DNA of 10,303 nucleotides, from positions 1 through 10,303 of the forward strand of contig CALGLS010000277.1 in NCBI GenBank assembly GCA_937959375.1, in the 5' to 3' direction. Positions 1 to 6,496 of this stretch are shown here, piece by piece. The notes under the pieces were generated by a model. The model had not been told where the DNA came from. It saw only the letters and a program-made list of their open reading frames with translations, and did not search any database. Made by a program: the position numbers and the translations under genes. Each line of letters starts with the position of its first letter. The stretch's first letter is position 1. This DNA comes from an uncultured Saprospiraceae bacterium (GTDB lineage: Bacteria > Bacteroidota > Bacteroidia > Chitinophagales > Saprospiraceae).

Positions 1-2
1 CA

Positions 3-1058
3 AATAATGATTGTATTGGTTTTGTAGAATTGAGTCCCATTGACTGTATTGTCCCTCCTCCAGTTTGGCCTGGTGACGCTAACTTCAACAACATTGCGAA
101 CAATATTGATTTACTAAATCTTGGACTTGCTTTTGGTTTGAGTGGCGAAGCACGACCTGAAACTTCGATAGAATGGTTTGCTTGGGAAGCAGAAAACTGG
201 CCTACAGATTTTGACGGTGGCATCAATTATAAACATGCAGATTGTAATGGCGATGGCGTTGTTGACCTAGCAGATATCCAAGCCATTGAAATGAACTATA
301 ATGAAACACATGGACCTGTGGCACCTTTTGAGGAAACTCCAAGTACACCTGACGATCCACCACTTTATGTTGACTTACCACCAGTTAGTGATGTAACAAT
401 TGGGGAGGTGTTTGTTGCGCCAATTATTTTGGGATCCTTAGACAATCCGGTGGAAGAAATATATGGACTGGCCTTTACAATTGAATTTGATCCAGATATG
501 ATGGACGAGGCCGGTGTTTATGTAGAAACCAATTCTAGTTGGTTAGGCGACCCTGCTACGGAGCTTATTAGCATTGATAAAAACTTCCCGAATGATGGTA
601 AAATAGATGTTGCCATTACGCGTACCGACCAAACAAACGTGGATGGTTTTGGTCAAATTTCTTACTTCATCGGAATCATTGATGATGTGGCAGGTAAGTC
701 AGAACTAGAAATCACCATAACAAATGTACGTGCCATTACAGCACACGAAATTTGGATTCCTTTGATAACACCGCCATCTATTATTGACTTTGCAACCGAT
801 GTCGAAACGATTACCAAAGCGGACATTGAGGTTTTCCCTAATCCTAGTTCAGATCGTTTCTTTGTCAGAAACCTAAGCTCAGAAAACATTGAGCGTATTT
901 CGGTTTACAATGTACTTGGCCAACTAAGCATGACGAAAGAGATGCCTTCTAACTATGAGCAAATTGATGTGAGCAATTGGCCATCTGGCATTTACTTTAT
1001 GGAACTGCTAATGGATGGCAAACCCATTCTCAAGCAATTAGAAGTCATTCACCAATAA
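3..1058 (+). CDS. T9SS-secreted protein with dockerin-like and cohesin-like modules (5' end outside window)
   Basis: The frame is open to the left edge, so this is the C-terminal part of a longer protein; the TTG at 30 is only an internal codon. Numbering residues from that TTG, a dockerin-like module spans about 12-95: a degenerate calcium half-site (GDANFNN at 15-21) and a canonical loop, DCNGDGVVD at 71-79, inside the HADCNGDG signature common in Saprospiria proteins. Residues 112-245 form a beta-rich cohesin-like segment (LPPVSDVTIGEVFVAPIILG, then GLAFTIEFDP, then VAITRTDQTNVDGFG). Residues 265-342 are a T9SS type A sorting domain: VFPNPSSDRFFV, YNVLGQ, PSGIYFMEL and a short C-terminal strand. 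Such proteins cross the outer membrane through the type IX system and are released or anchored at the surface, with the tail cleaved. The upstream part, and hence any enzymatic or adhesive activity, is not visible. The domain calls rest on motif recognition; the sorting domain is the surest. Confidence 0.9.
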   Translation, partial: NNDCIGFVELSPIDCIVPPPVWPGDANFNNIANNIDLLNLGLAFGLSGEARPETSIEWFAWEAENWPTDFDGGINYKHADCNGDGVVDLADIQAIEMNYNETHGPVAPFEETPSTPDDPPLYVDLPPVSDVTIGEVFVAPIILGSLDNPVEEIYGLAFTIEFDPDMMDEAGVYVETNSSWLGDPATELISIDKNFPNDGKIDVAITRTDQTNVDGFGQISYFIGIIDDVAGKSELEITITNVRAITAHEIWIPLITPPSIIDFATDVETITKADIEVFPNPSSDRFFVRNLSSENIERISVYNVLGQLSMTKEMPSNYEQIDVSNWPSGIYFMELLMDGKPILKQLEVIHQ

Positions 1059-1080
1059 AACAATCAGATTTCTTTCTAAG

Positions 1081-1110
1081 GCGTGGCAATTTTTGTCACG
1101 CTTTTTTTTT
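1081..1110 (+). terminator. Intrinsic terminator after the T9SS cargo gene
   Basis: A 9-bp stem, GCGTGGCAA (1081-1089) with TTGTCACGC (1093-1101), has one G-U wobble and a 3-nt loop. Nine T residues follow (1102-1110), and the stop codon lies 22 bp upstream. It separates this transcript from the DUF3667 gene starting at 1162. Confidence 0.9.
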
Positions 1111-1161
1111 GTATTATTGCTATAGCGCTTTAAACAACTTCAAGTCAAAAAAAATCAAACA

Positions 1162-1974
1162 ATGACTAAAAAACAATGCATCTCTTGTCATGCGGAACTC
1201 AATGGCAGTTATTGCCATAGCTGCGGCGAGAAGGTGGTTGAGTCAAAAGATTTTACCCTCCGCAAAATTATTGGAGAAGGGATTGGTGCGTTTACTAATT
1301 TAGATTCTAAGTTTTTCAAAACCTTTAAGGCACTACTCTTTCAACCTGGTCTACTTTGTACTGAATATCTAAGAGGAGCGCGTAAGAATTATCTAAAACC
1401 TTTTCAGGTCTTTATAATTTGCAACATCTTATTCTTTATTTTTCTAAAAGAGATGGACTTGTTGCTCATTCCATCAAAATGGTTTATCGTTTCAAATTTT
1501 GAATTTTTCAAGTTAAATGTTCATGATATCGCTCAATCTATTGCAGCTAAGAAAGGAGTTAGTTTGGAGGAAATCAAACTACTTTACGACGCCAATGTTG
1601 CTTCCAATTCGAAGTTGTTTATCATAATGCTTGTCCCTATTTTTGCATTGGTAACTTATCCAATTGGCTATAAAAGACTAAAAGAATATGGCAAACACAT
1701 CATTCTAGCCTTGTACCTCATTGCGTTCTTTTTGGTGCTGAGTATACTCTGGGTCACGGTTTTCTCAAAATTTCTAAATGAGACACAGAAATGGGTATTC
1801 ATTTCTTCTATTTCTTTCGTTTATATCACTTACACGGTTCTTAGTTTTCGGAGGGTATTTAAAGATGTTTGGTGGAAAGCCATCATTAAAGGGCTCTATT
1901 TTTATGTATTCCTCTTCATTATCATTTTTAGCTACCGCTTTTTGGTTAGTTACTACACACTAGTTAGCTTATAA
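1162..1974 (+). CDS. DUF3667 family zinc-ribbon membrane protein
   Basis: This 270-residue protein begins with a treble-clef/zinc-ribbon-like element, C6-x2-C9 and C18-x2-C21, in the arrangement QCISCHAELNGSYCHSCGEK that opens DUF3667 proteins of Bacteroidota. A conserved amphipathic segment follows (about 46-80: LDSKFFKTFKALLFQPG, then EYLRGARKNYLKPFQ). There are about five hydrophobic membrane segments near 80-96, 151-168, 179-201, 211-228 and 239-264. Length and order fit the family, whose function is unknown; inner-membrane location is inferred. The ATG is preceded by an A-rich stretch without a Shine-Dalgarno site, as is usual in this phylum. The gene lies 52 bp after a strong terminator, so it needs its own promoter, and it is probably monocistronic. 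A T7 run at 1982-1988 follows the stop, but no convincing hairpin precedes it. Confidence 0.85.
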   Translation: MTKKQCISCHAELNGSYCHSCGEKVVESKDFTLRKIIGEGIGAFTNLDSKFFKTFKALLFQPGLLCTEYLRGARKNYLKPFQVFIICNILFFIFLKEMDLLLIPSKWFIVSNFEFFKLNVHDIAQSIAAKKGVSLEEIKLLYDANVASNSKLFIIMLVPIFALVTYPIGYKRLKEYGKHIILALYLIAFFLVLSILWVTVFSKFLNETQKWVFISSISFVYITYTVLSFRRVFKDVWWKAIIKGLYFYVFLFIIIFSYRFLVSYYTLVSL

Positions 1975-2114
1975 TTAGGACTTTTTTTATACCCCTACTC
2001 TACTTTCATAAATTCGTCTATCTGACGTACTCGATACCAAACTTCGATTTTTAGTAGCAATCTATCGATAAAAACACAACAAATTAGCTTGGTTTTCTAT
2101 TTTTACATTAGAAT

Positions 2115-2495
2115 ATGAAACAGCTTTTTTCTATACTCTTATCCGCCTTAATATTACTGCTTGCTACGCAGGATATTGGGACTTATATTGCCTTTAAAAT
2201 CAACCAGACCTTTATAGCCAATACCTGGTGTATAAATATCAATAAGCCTGAGGTCAATTGTTGTGGAAAATGTTTTTTGAAAAATGAATTAAAAGAAAAC
2301 CACGAGAGCGAAGAAGATAAGAGTAAAATCCCCTCAATAGAAGAAACAATTAAAAGCTATTACTATTCGGCAATAAATGAAATTCAGGCAAATGATAAGC
2401 TCCATATTTCAAGTAACAATTTTGGCTATTCCATTCTAGAAAGCCAATTATACACCTTTAACTTTCTTGACCCTCCCGAAGTTTTTCTTTGTTAA
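2115..2495 (+). CDS. Small exported cysteine-motif protein (CCGKC type), putative metal-associated
   Basis: The product has 126 residues with one N-terminal hydrophobic segment (about 4-19), which is either a signal peptide or a membrane anchor. It is followed by a short extracytoplasmic domain with C39, then NKPEVNCCGKCFLKNELK at 43-60 (C49, C50, C53), a charged Lys/Glu/Asp linker (about 57-80), and an ending LDPPEVFLC with C126. I recognise this as a small Bacteroidota protein type with an N-x-P-x-x-x-C-x-GKC-x-L core and a Pro-rich end. To my recollection these occur near TonB-dependent receptors and metal-handling genes, but I know of no assigned function. The clustered cysteines would suit metal or redox chemistry. 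The next gene encodes a His/Met-rich lipoprotein, which supports, but does not prove, a metal role. The ATG at 2115 is the only sensible start, because it opens the signal sequence MKQLFSILLSALILLL. Confidence 0.75.
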   Translation: MKQLFSILLSALILLLATQDIGTYIAFKINQTFIANTWCININKPEVNCCGKCFLKNELKENHESEEDKSKIPSIEETIKSYYYSAINEIQANDKLHISSNNFGYSILESQLYTFNFLDPPEVFLC

Positions 2496-2583
2496 ACAAC
2501 TTCACTGAAAAGAAGAATCAACAACTTCAATATTTTAAAAACGGTGCTAGATGATTTTATGTGGTCAGAATAAGGCATAAACA

Positions 2584-2611
2584 ACGTTTACTAAACTTTG
2601 AAAGTAAACGT
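2584..2611. promoter_or_regulatory. Perfect palindromic site, candidate operator upstream of the His-rich lipoprotein gene
   Basis: ACGTTTAC at 2584-2591 and GTAAACGT at 2604-2611 are exact inverted repeats separated by 12 bp. The spacer contains TAAACTTTG (2592-2600), which resembles the Bacteroidota -7 element TAnnTTTG with one extra base. The site lies 76 bp upstream of the ATG at 2688. It has no T-tract after it, so it is unlikely to be a terminator. Binding by a dimeric repressor or activator is inference; an RNA hairpin in the leader is the alternative. Confidence 0.35.
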
Positions 2612-2687
2612 CCATTCAGAACGTTATTCAAATGAAATCACCTAGAACCAAAAAACAAACTTGTTCAAAAATCTAAATCAAATTATA

Positions 2688-3116
2688 ATGAAAAAATTCT
2701 TTTTTCTTTCCGTACTAATGCTAGTGGGTCTTACTGTATTTACTTCTTGTGATAAAGACGACGAAGAAGATGGACATTCTGACACGATGCCAGAATACAG
2801 CATCATGATCATGCAACCAAACGCTGATAATAAGGTAGTTGGTGACAGCATGCATATTCACATTGAAGTATCAGAAGCAACTGACATGACGATTCATCAC
2901 GTAAAATTTCGAATTTATAGCAAAGCTGACGACACTGAAGTATATAGTGGCCCGAGTGATGCACACGTTCATGAAATGAGTGGTTCATACAGCTACCATG
3001 ATGATTTTGTACTGGATGTAGATGCCGGTTCTGAGTGGGTACTTGAAGCAAAAGTCTGGGGACACGAAGCTGGCTCTGCTGAGGTAACTCAAACGGTTGA
3101 ATTCGCGGTAGACTAG
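2688..3116 (+). CDS. Small acidic His/Met-rich lipoprotein, putative surface metal-binding protein
   Basis: I place the start at the ATG at 2688, which gives MKKFFFLSVLMLVGLTVF and a lipobox FTSC with C21. The frame can open at a TTG at 2661, but that adds nine residues ahead of a clean signal peptide. The mature part has about 122 residues. It starts CDKDDEED, an acidic run after the cysteine that resembles the export signal sending Bacteroidota lipoproteins to the cell surface. It holds nine histidines (H30, H56, H58, H70, H71, H93, H95, H104, H126) and six methionines. Alternating patterns such as MHIHIEV, HHVKFRIY, DFVLDV and WVLEAKVW suggest one beta-sandwich domain. The composition and the neighbouring CCGKC protein suggest binding of copper or another soft or borderline metal. 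No family is assigned with confidence; a DUF4625-like protein is possible. It is followed by a strong terminator. Confidence 0.8.
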   Translation: MKKFFFLSVLMLVGLTVFTSCDKDDEEDGHSDTMPEYSIMIMQPNADNKVVGDSMHIHIEVSEATDMTIHHVKFRIYSKADDTEVYSGPSDAHVHEMSGSYSYHDDFVLDVDAGSEWVLEAKVWGHEAGSAEVTQTVEFAVD

Positions 3117-3194
3117 TAAACAGAAATTTAGGAAAGCAGCAACAGTCACTAGACCGAAGTTCTTTCTAAGCTGAAGTATATTACTTCTAAATCT

Positions 3195-3253
3195 AAGTCG
3201 AAGTTAAGGTTTTTCTTACCCGTTCTAAGAAAAACTTTAGCTTCGACTTTTTT
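3195..3253 (+). terminator. Long hairpin terminator between convergent genes
   Basis: The arms 3195-3218 and 3226-3249 pair over 24 bp with only two G-U wobbles and a 7-nt loop (CCCGTTC). On the plus strand the stem runs into six T residues (3248-3253). It ends the lipoprotein transcript. The same hairpin forms in the minus-strand transcript of the convergent fusion gene ending at 3271, but there only a weak T-rich tail (reading GATTTAG) follows, so termination in that direction is less certain. Confidence 0.85.
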
Positions 3254-3270
3254 ATTGAATCTGAATTTTA

Positions 3271-6189
3271 TTAGAGTGGATTTCTTGTGCCTATTCGACG
3301 ACTGCCTTTAGAAGCTATGTTTATTTCTTGATCATAATTAGGCTGTAACGACTCTTCATAGGAATTTAAAGCTCGATAGACAACATCGTGCATCTTTTTA
3401 CGCACCTTATACTTTTTCAGTTTATTATTTTTAGGATTCGGGTGAATTCGATTCGTCAAAAATATAAACGTTAATTTACTATCAGGATCAGTCCATACGC
3501 AGGCGCCAGTATAACCTTTGTGGCCATACGTTTTTGAAGAAGCTAAATTAGAACAGGCTGCCGTTCCTTTCTTTGTTCTGATTTCAAAACCCAAGGCACG
3601 CCGACGGCCATATCTTGATTTGGTAAAATCACTTACCGTTATTGAATCCAATAATTGTTCGCCACCATAGCTCCCATCATTTTCTAACATTTGAAAAAGA
3701 ATAGCCAAATCATTTGCATTGGAAAACAAACCTGCATTCCCTCCTACTCCACCCATCAAGGCTGCTGACTCATCATGCACGTAACCACGAAGGGTTTGGT
3801 ATCGCCAAGATTGATCACGAGCGGTAGGTACGATATTTGACTTAGGAAATCGCTCTAAAGGGTTGTAACACATTGTTCGCAAATTGAGCGGACGATAAAA
3901 CTGTCGATCCAAATACTCTTTCATTGGAAGTTTTGACGTATTCTCAATCATTTGTTTAATTAGGTTGAAATTAACATCGCTATAAAGATATCGACCTCTT
4001 TTTCTGACCTTTAAACCATGTATTTCCAACTCTATTTTTTCAATCCAACTTTCGTCAAAAAACAAATCATCTCCAACGGGAATACTAAAATTTCCTGTTG
4101 AAATATTACAAAAATATTTATTGCAGTCTTTCGCTCCATTGTATCTTGTCTTGATATATTTTGCGATGGGCATATAGGATTGCAAACCAGACCGATGCGT
4201 AAATAACTCACGTACCGACACCCGACGTACTCTAGGCCGTTTGGTTCCTATTAGATAATCAGCAATACTATTTTCAAGTTTAAAATGACCTTTTTCATAT
4301 AATTTCATTCCTGCCAAAGTTGTCCCAGCGACTTTAGAAACAGAGGCGAGGTCGTACAAATCAGTGGAACGAACTTCTTGTTTTTTATCATAAGTGTGGT
4401 AGCCAAATGATTTGTCATAAAACACTTTCCCATCCTTTACTACCATAACTTGACAGCCCGGCATTGCTTTTCGTCTAATCGCTTTTTCAACAATATCATC
4501 TATTTTCAACAAGGCAGTTTTGTCGATACCCAATTCTTGTGGCAGAGTATATTTTAGTCGATTGACTTCCGTTGTAGTGTGTGCTCCGAATGGGAGGTGA
4601 TCCGCAAGTGCAATTGGTAAATGGCCTTTCGCTTCAGCTCCTCCAAAAAGCAACTGCGCAGCTAGTCCTTCTGTTGTTTCGTTTCGTTCAAAAAACTGTA
4701 AACTAGCAAGGTTTGAATTAAAATGCTTGAGATTGATTGGGTTTCCAAAATTAACCAATGCCACTTTTGACACTTCTGACAGTTGGTTAACTGAGCGAAT
4801 AAAATCTCTATCTCGCTGTGGATCCAAGTCTATTTGATCTAGCAAAAGTACTACCGTCGAGGTTTTCAAATGTCGCTCACTTAACGGCTCCAAAACAAAC
4901 GAGTCGCGAAAAATAGTGTAGTTGTACGAATTGTAATTTGCGTATTTTGAAAAATAGTATTTAAAATCGTAGAAGGGATTTTCATTAATTTCTACCACTT
5001 TGAAGTATTGTCGATCTAAGTCTTCAAACGGTAGTAAATTTCCAGGATTAGAAGCTAGGATCATAGCCGACTCATACAAACGATGTGTGTAATATTCGTA
5101 CGCATCGTTTAGCATCAAATCCATGGCATAGTTTTCATTGACTGCTGGTTTCTTTTTATCAATTCCTAACCAGGTCTTTGCCATCAAAACCTTATGCACT
5201 TTTTTGTCCAGCTCTCTTATTGAAAAATCATCTGTTTCAATCAAGGTCAAAACGTCTTGAATATATTGCTGAGGTAAGCTATCAATCAAAAACAAATCTG
5301 CACCAGCATAAAGCAAATCCGTGAGCGATCGATCAGTGGTTACATCAGCAACGACTAAACCATCAAAGGCGAGATTCTTTTGTAGATACTTTCGTAAAAA
5401 GTTTTGTGGATAAAAACGAAATGGATCAATTTTATAAATACTGTTATCAACCAATAATCCTGACAATCCATTTGTCACAAGGTTATGGTACTTTTGCAAA
5501 ACACTATCCTGCAGTTTAGCTTCGGAAGCATCTAAATAATGTAAATCTTTAAACGTACTACCAATAGCCAGTATGCCTGATTTTTGAATTTTATCCAAGG
5601 CGAGTGCTGAACGATATAACATCTTCTCAGGGTCCTGCTCATAAGATTGGTAATCGTATGATGCTGCATTGGCATCTACAAATGACAGTGAGGGTGCAAA
5701 ACTGAAATTTATACCCAATGCTCGACACTGCTGTACATACAAACTGAGTAACCGTTGTTGTACCGAATCAGAATTGATTGCACTAATGGTTGCTGGTTGC
5801 GGAAATGGGTGCGCATTGCTAAATTGATTATTGAGTGCTGCCAATTCTTTGGTTCCATTCAACAAAGCAATTCGACTTGACTTTTGCGCAAGCTCTAATA
5901 ACTCCAAATAAGCACCTACAGTCAGATCAGACAGAATCATTCCTCCAATCATTCCAGCTTCAGTCCAGGCTAATAAAGAATCTGAAAAATACTCTTGCCC
6001 TGTATCTCCTTCTAGAATTAACAATTGGCCAATCTTCTCCTCTGTTGTCATATTCAACAACATAGAATCTGCCCACTGCGATTGTACCTGCATAAAAGGT
6101 GCATCAATGGCAGCATAATGAACCTCACTCCTATCACATGAGTATAGCAGACCAATAAGTAGAAAAATCACAATAAGTTGACGGAGCAT
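3271..6189 (-). CDS. Lipoprotein fusing a GH3 (NagZ-type) module to a serine beta-lactamase-fold (AmiE-like) hydrolase
   Basis: This is a 972-residue lipoprotein with signal MLRQLIVIFLLIGLL and lipobox LYSC (C18). Residues about 38-345 are a GH3 barrel (WADSMLLNMTTEEKIGQLL; FDGLVVADVTTD with candidate nucleophile D282; YAGADLFLI). About 370-540 is the GH3 second domain. About 553-945 is a class C beta-lactamase-like serine hydrolase: ASVSK (S616, K619), FTHRSGL at 663-669, YSD (Y736), VHDESAALMGG at 804-814, and HKGYTG (H890). In this phylum the fusion is a common architecture and matches separate Bacillus genes, NagZ (beta-N-acetylglucosaminidase) and AmiE (MurNAc-L-Ala amidase), which recycle cell-wall muropeptides. 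Here the GH3 loop that should read about KHFPGHGDT..DSH is replaced by GSTFKDLHYLDASEAK (210-225). The acid/base Asp-His dyad therefore appears lost, and this half may be inactive or altered. The hydrolase half looks intact. The 30-residue C-terminal tail is of unknown use. Confidence 0.9.
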   Translation of the reverse strand: MLRQLIVIFLLIGLLYSCDRSEVHYAAIDAPFMQVQSQWADSMLLNMTTEEKIGQLLILEGDTGQEYFSDSLLAWTEAGMIGGMILSDLTVGAYLELLELAQKSSRIALLNGTKELAALNNQFSNAHPFPQPATISAINSDSVQQRLLSLYVQQCRALGINFSFAPSLSFVDANAASYDYQSYEQDPEKMLYRSALALDKIQKSGILAIGSTFKDLHYLDASEAKLQDSVLQKYHNLVTNGLSGLLVDNSIYKIDPFRFYPQNFLRKYLQKNLAFDGLVVADVTTDRSLTDLLYAGADLFLIDSLPQQYIQDVLTLIETDDFSIRELDKKVHKVLMAKTWLGIDKKKPAVNENYAMDLMLNDAYEYYTHRLYESAMILASNPGNLLPFEDLDRQYFKVVEINENPFYDFKYYFSKYANYNSYNYTIFRDSFVLEPLSERHLKTSTVVLLLDQIDLDPQRDRDFIRSVNQLSEVSKVALVNFGNPINLKHFNSNLASLQFFERNETTEGLAAQLLFGGAEAKGHLPIALADHLPFGAHTTTEVNRLKYTLPQELGIDKTALLKIDDIVEKAIRRKAMPGCQVMVVKDGKVFYDKSFGYHTYDKKQEVRSTDLYDLASVSKVAGTTLAGMKLYEKGHFKLENSIADYLIGTKRPRVRRVSVRELFTHRSGLQSYMPIAKYIKTRYNGAKDCNKYFCNISTGNFSIPVGDDLFFDESWIEKIELEIHGLKVRKRGRYLYSDVNFNLIKQMIENTSKLPMKEYLDRQFYRPLNLRTMCYNPLERFPKSNIVPTARDQSWRYQTLRGYVHDESAALMGGVGGNAGLFSNANDLAILFQMLENDGSYGGEQLLDSITVSDFTKSRYGRRRALGFEIRTKKGTAACSNLASSKTYGHKGYTGACVWTDPDSKLTFIFLTNRIHPNPKNNKLKKYKVRKKMHDVVYRALNSYEESLQPNYDQEINIASKGSRRIGTRNPL

Positions 6190-6316
6190 AAGGATCGTAT
6201 GTTGAAGGCTATTTGGGGTATAAAAAGCCTTTTTTCGTAAAGCCTTAATGGATACGCAATGGAGGGGCTGCTTGTTGCATTGATTTGTATAGAGTTTGTG
6301 AAAGTCTTAAGGAATA

Positions 6317-6324
6317 CAAACTTA
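6317..6324 (-). promoter_or_regulatory. Candidate Bacteroidota -7 promoter element for the fusion lipoprotein
   Basis: On the minus strand this reads TAAGTTTG, an exact match to the Bacteroidota primary sigma -7 consensus TAnnTTTG. It lies 127 bp upstream of the ATG at 6189. No well-spaced TTG (-33 element) is found upstream; the nearest is only about 10 bp away. It is offered as a candidate only. Confidence 0.3.
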
Positions 6325-6352
6325 TAACTTTAGTCAAAAACTATCTAAGCAC

Positions 6353-6395
6353 ATAGAGTACATATACCTGCACAAGCCAAAACTATGTGTTCTAT
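6353..6395. repeat. Imperfect inverted repeat in the divergent intergenic region
   Basis: ATAGAGTACATA (6353-6364) can pair with TATGTGTTCTAT (6384-6395) over 12 bp, with two adjacent G-U wobbles and a 19-nt loop. There is no T-tract on either side. It could be a regulator site or a leader hairpin of the downstream glycosyltransferase gene; chance pairing in AT-rich DNA is not excluded. Confidence 0.4.
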
Positions 6396-6496
6396 GCACC
6401 TAGCTGGTAAAAATACAACAGAAGACCCCTTAAGTATACGTGATAAAATTGCATAAACTATTGTCTTTAGAAACGAGAATTAATTAACTTTATTCT

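Larger units (their letters stand above)
6190..6496. other. Divergent intergenic region (307 bp)
   Basis: This stretch lies between the divergent fusion-lipoprotein and PMT-like genes and must hold promoters for both. I see no gene in it. It contains the repeated hexamer AGCCTT (6226-6231 and 6241-6246), its complement AAGGCT (6205-6210), a candidate minus-strand -7 element (6317-6324), and a 12-bp inverted repeat (6353-6395). Confidence 0.6.

Noticed and set aside
977..1165. 62-codon plus-strand frame across the end of the T9SS gene and its terminator
   Set aside because: It overlaps the sorting-domain codons and runs through the terminator hairpin and T-tract; its composition is not protein-like.
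2089..2111. TTGG ... TACATTAG as a promoter for the CCGKC gene
   Set aside because: The spacing is only about 11 bp, the -7 match is imperfect, and the transcript would begin inside the coding sequence.
2809..3051. 80-codon minus-strand reading frame inside the His-rich lipoprotein gene
   Set aside because: It is antisense to a gene with a clear signal peptide and lipobox and has no recognisable domain; its His/Cys-rich look comes from reading the His/Asp-rich gene backwards.
6205..6236. AAGGCT/AGCCTT hairpin followed by T residues as a plus-strand terminator
   Set aside because: No plus-strand gene ends before it; it lies in the leader of a minus-strand gene, and the 6-bp stem with a 15-nt loop is weak.
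6461..6492. TTG-N21-TAACTTTA as a promoter for the PMT-like gene
   Set aside because: The spacing fits the phylum's pattern, but the -7 element ends four bases before the ATG, which would demand a leaderless mRNA starting at or inside the start codon; the last consensus base is also wrong.
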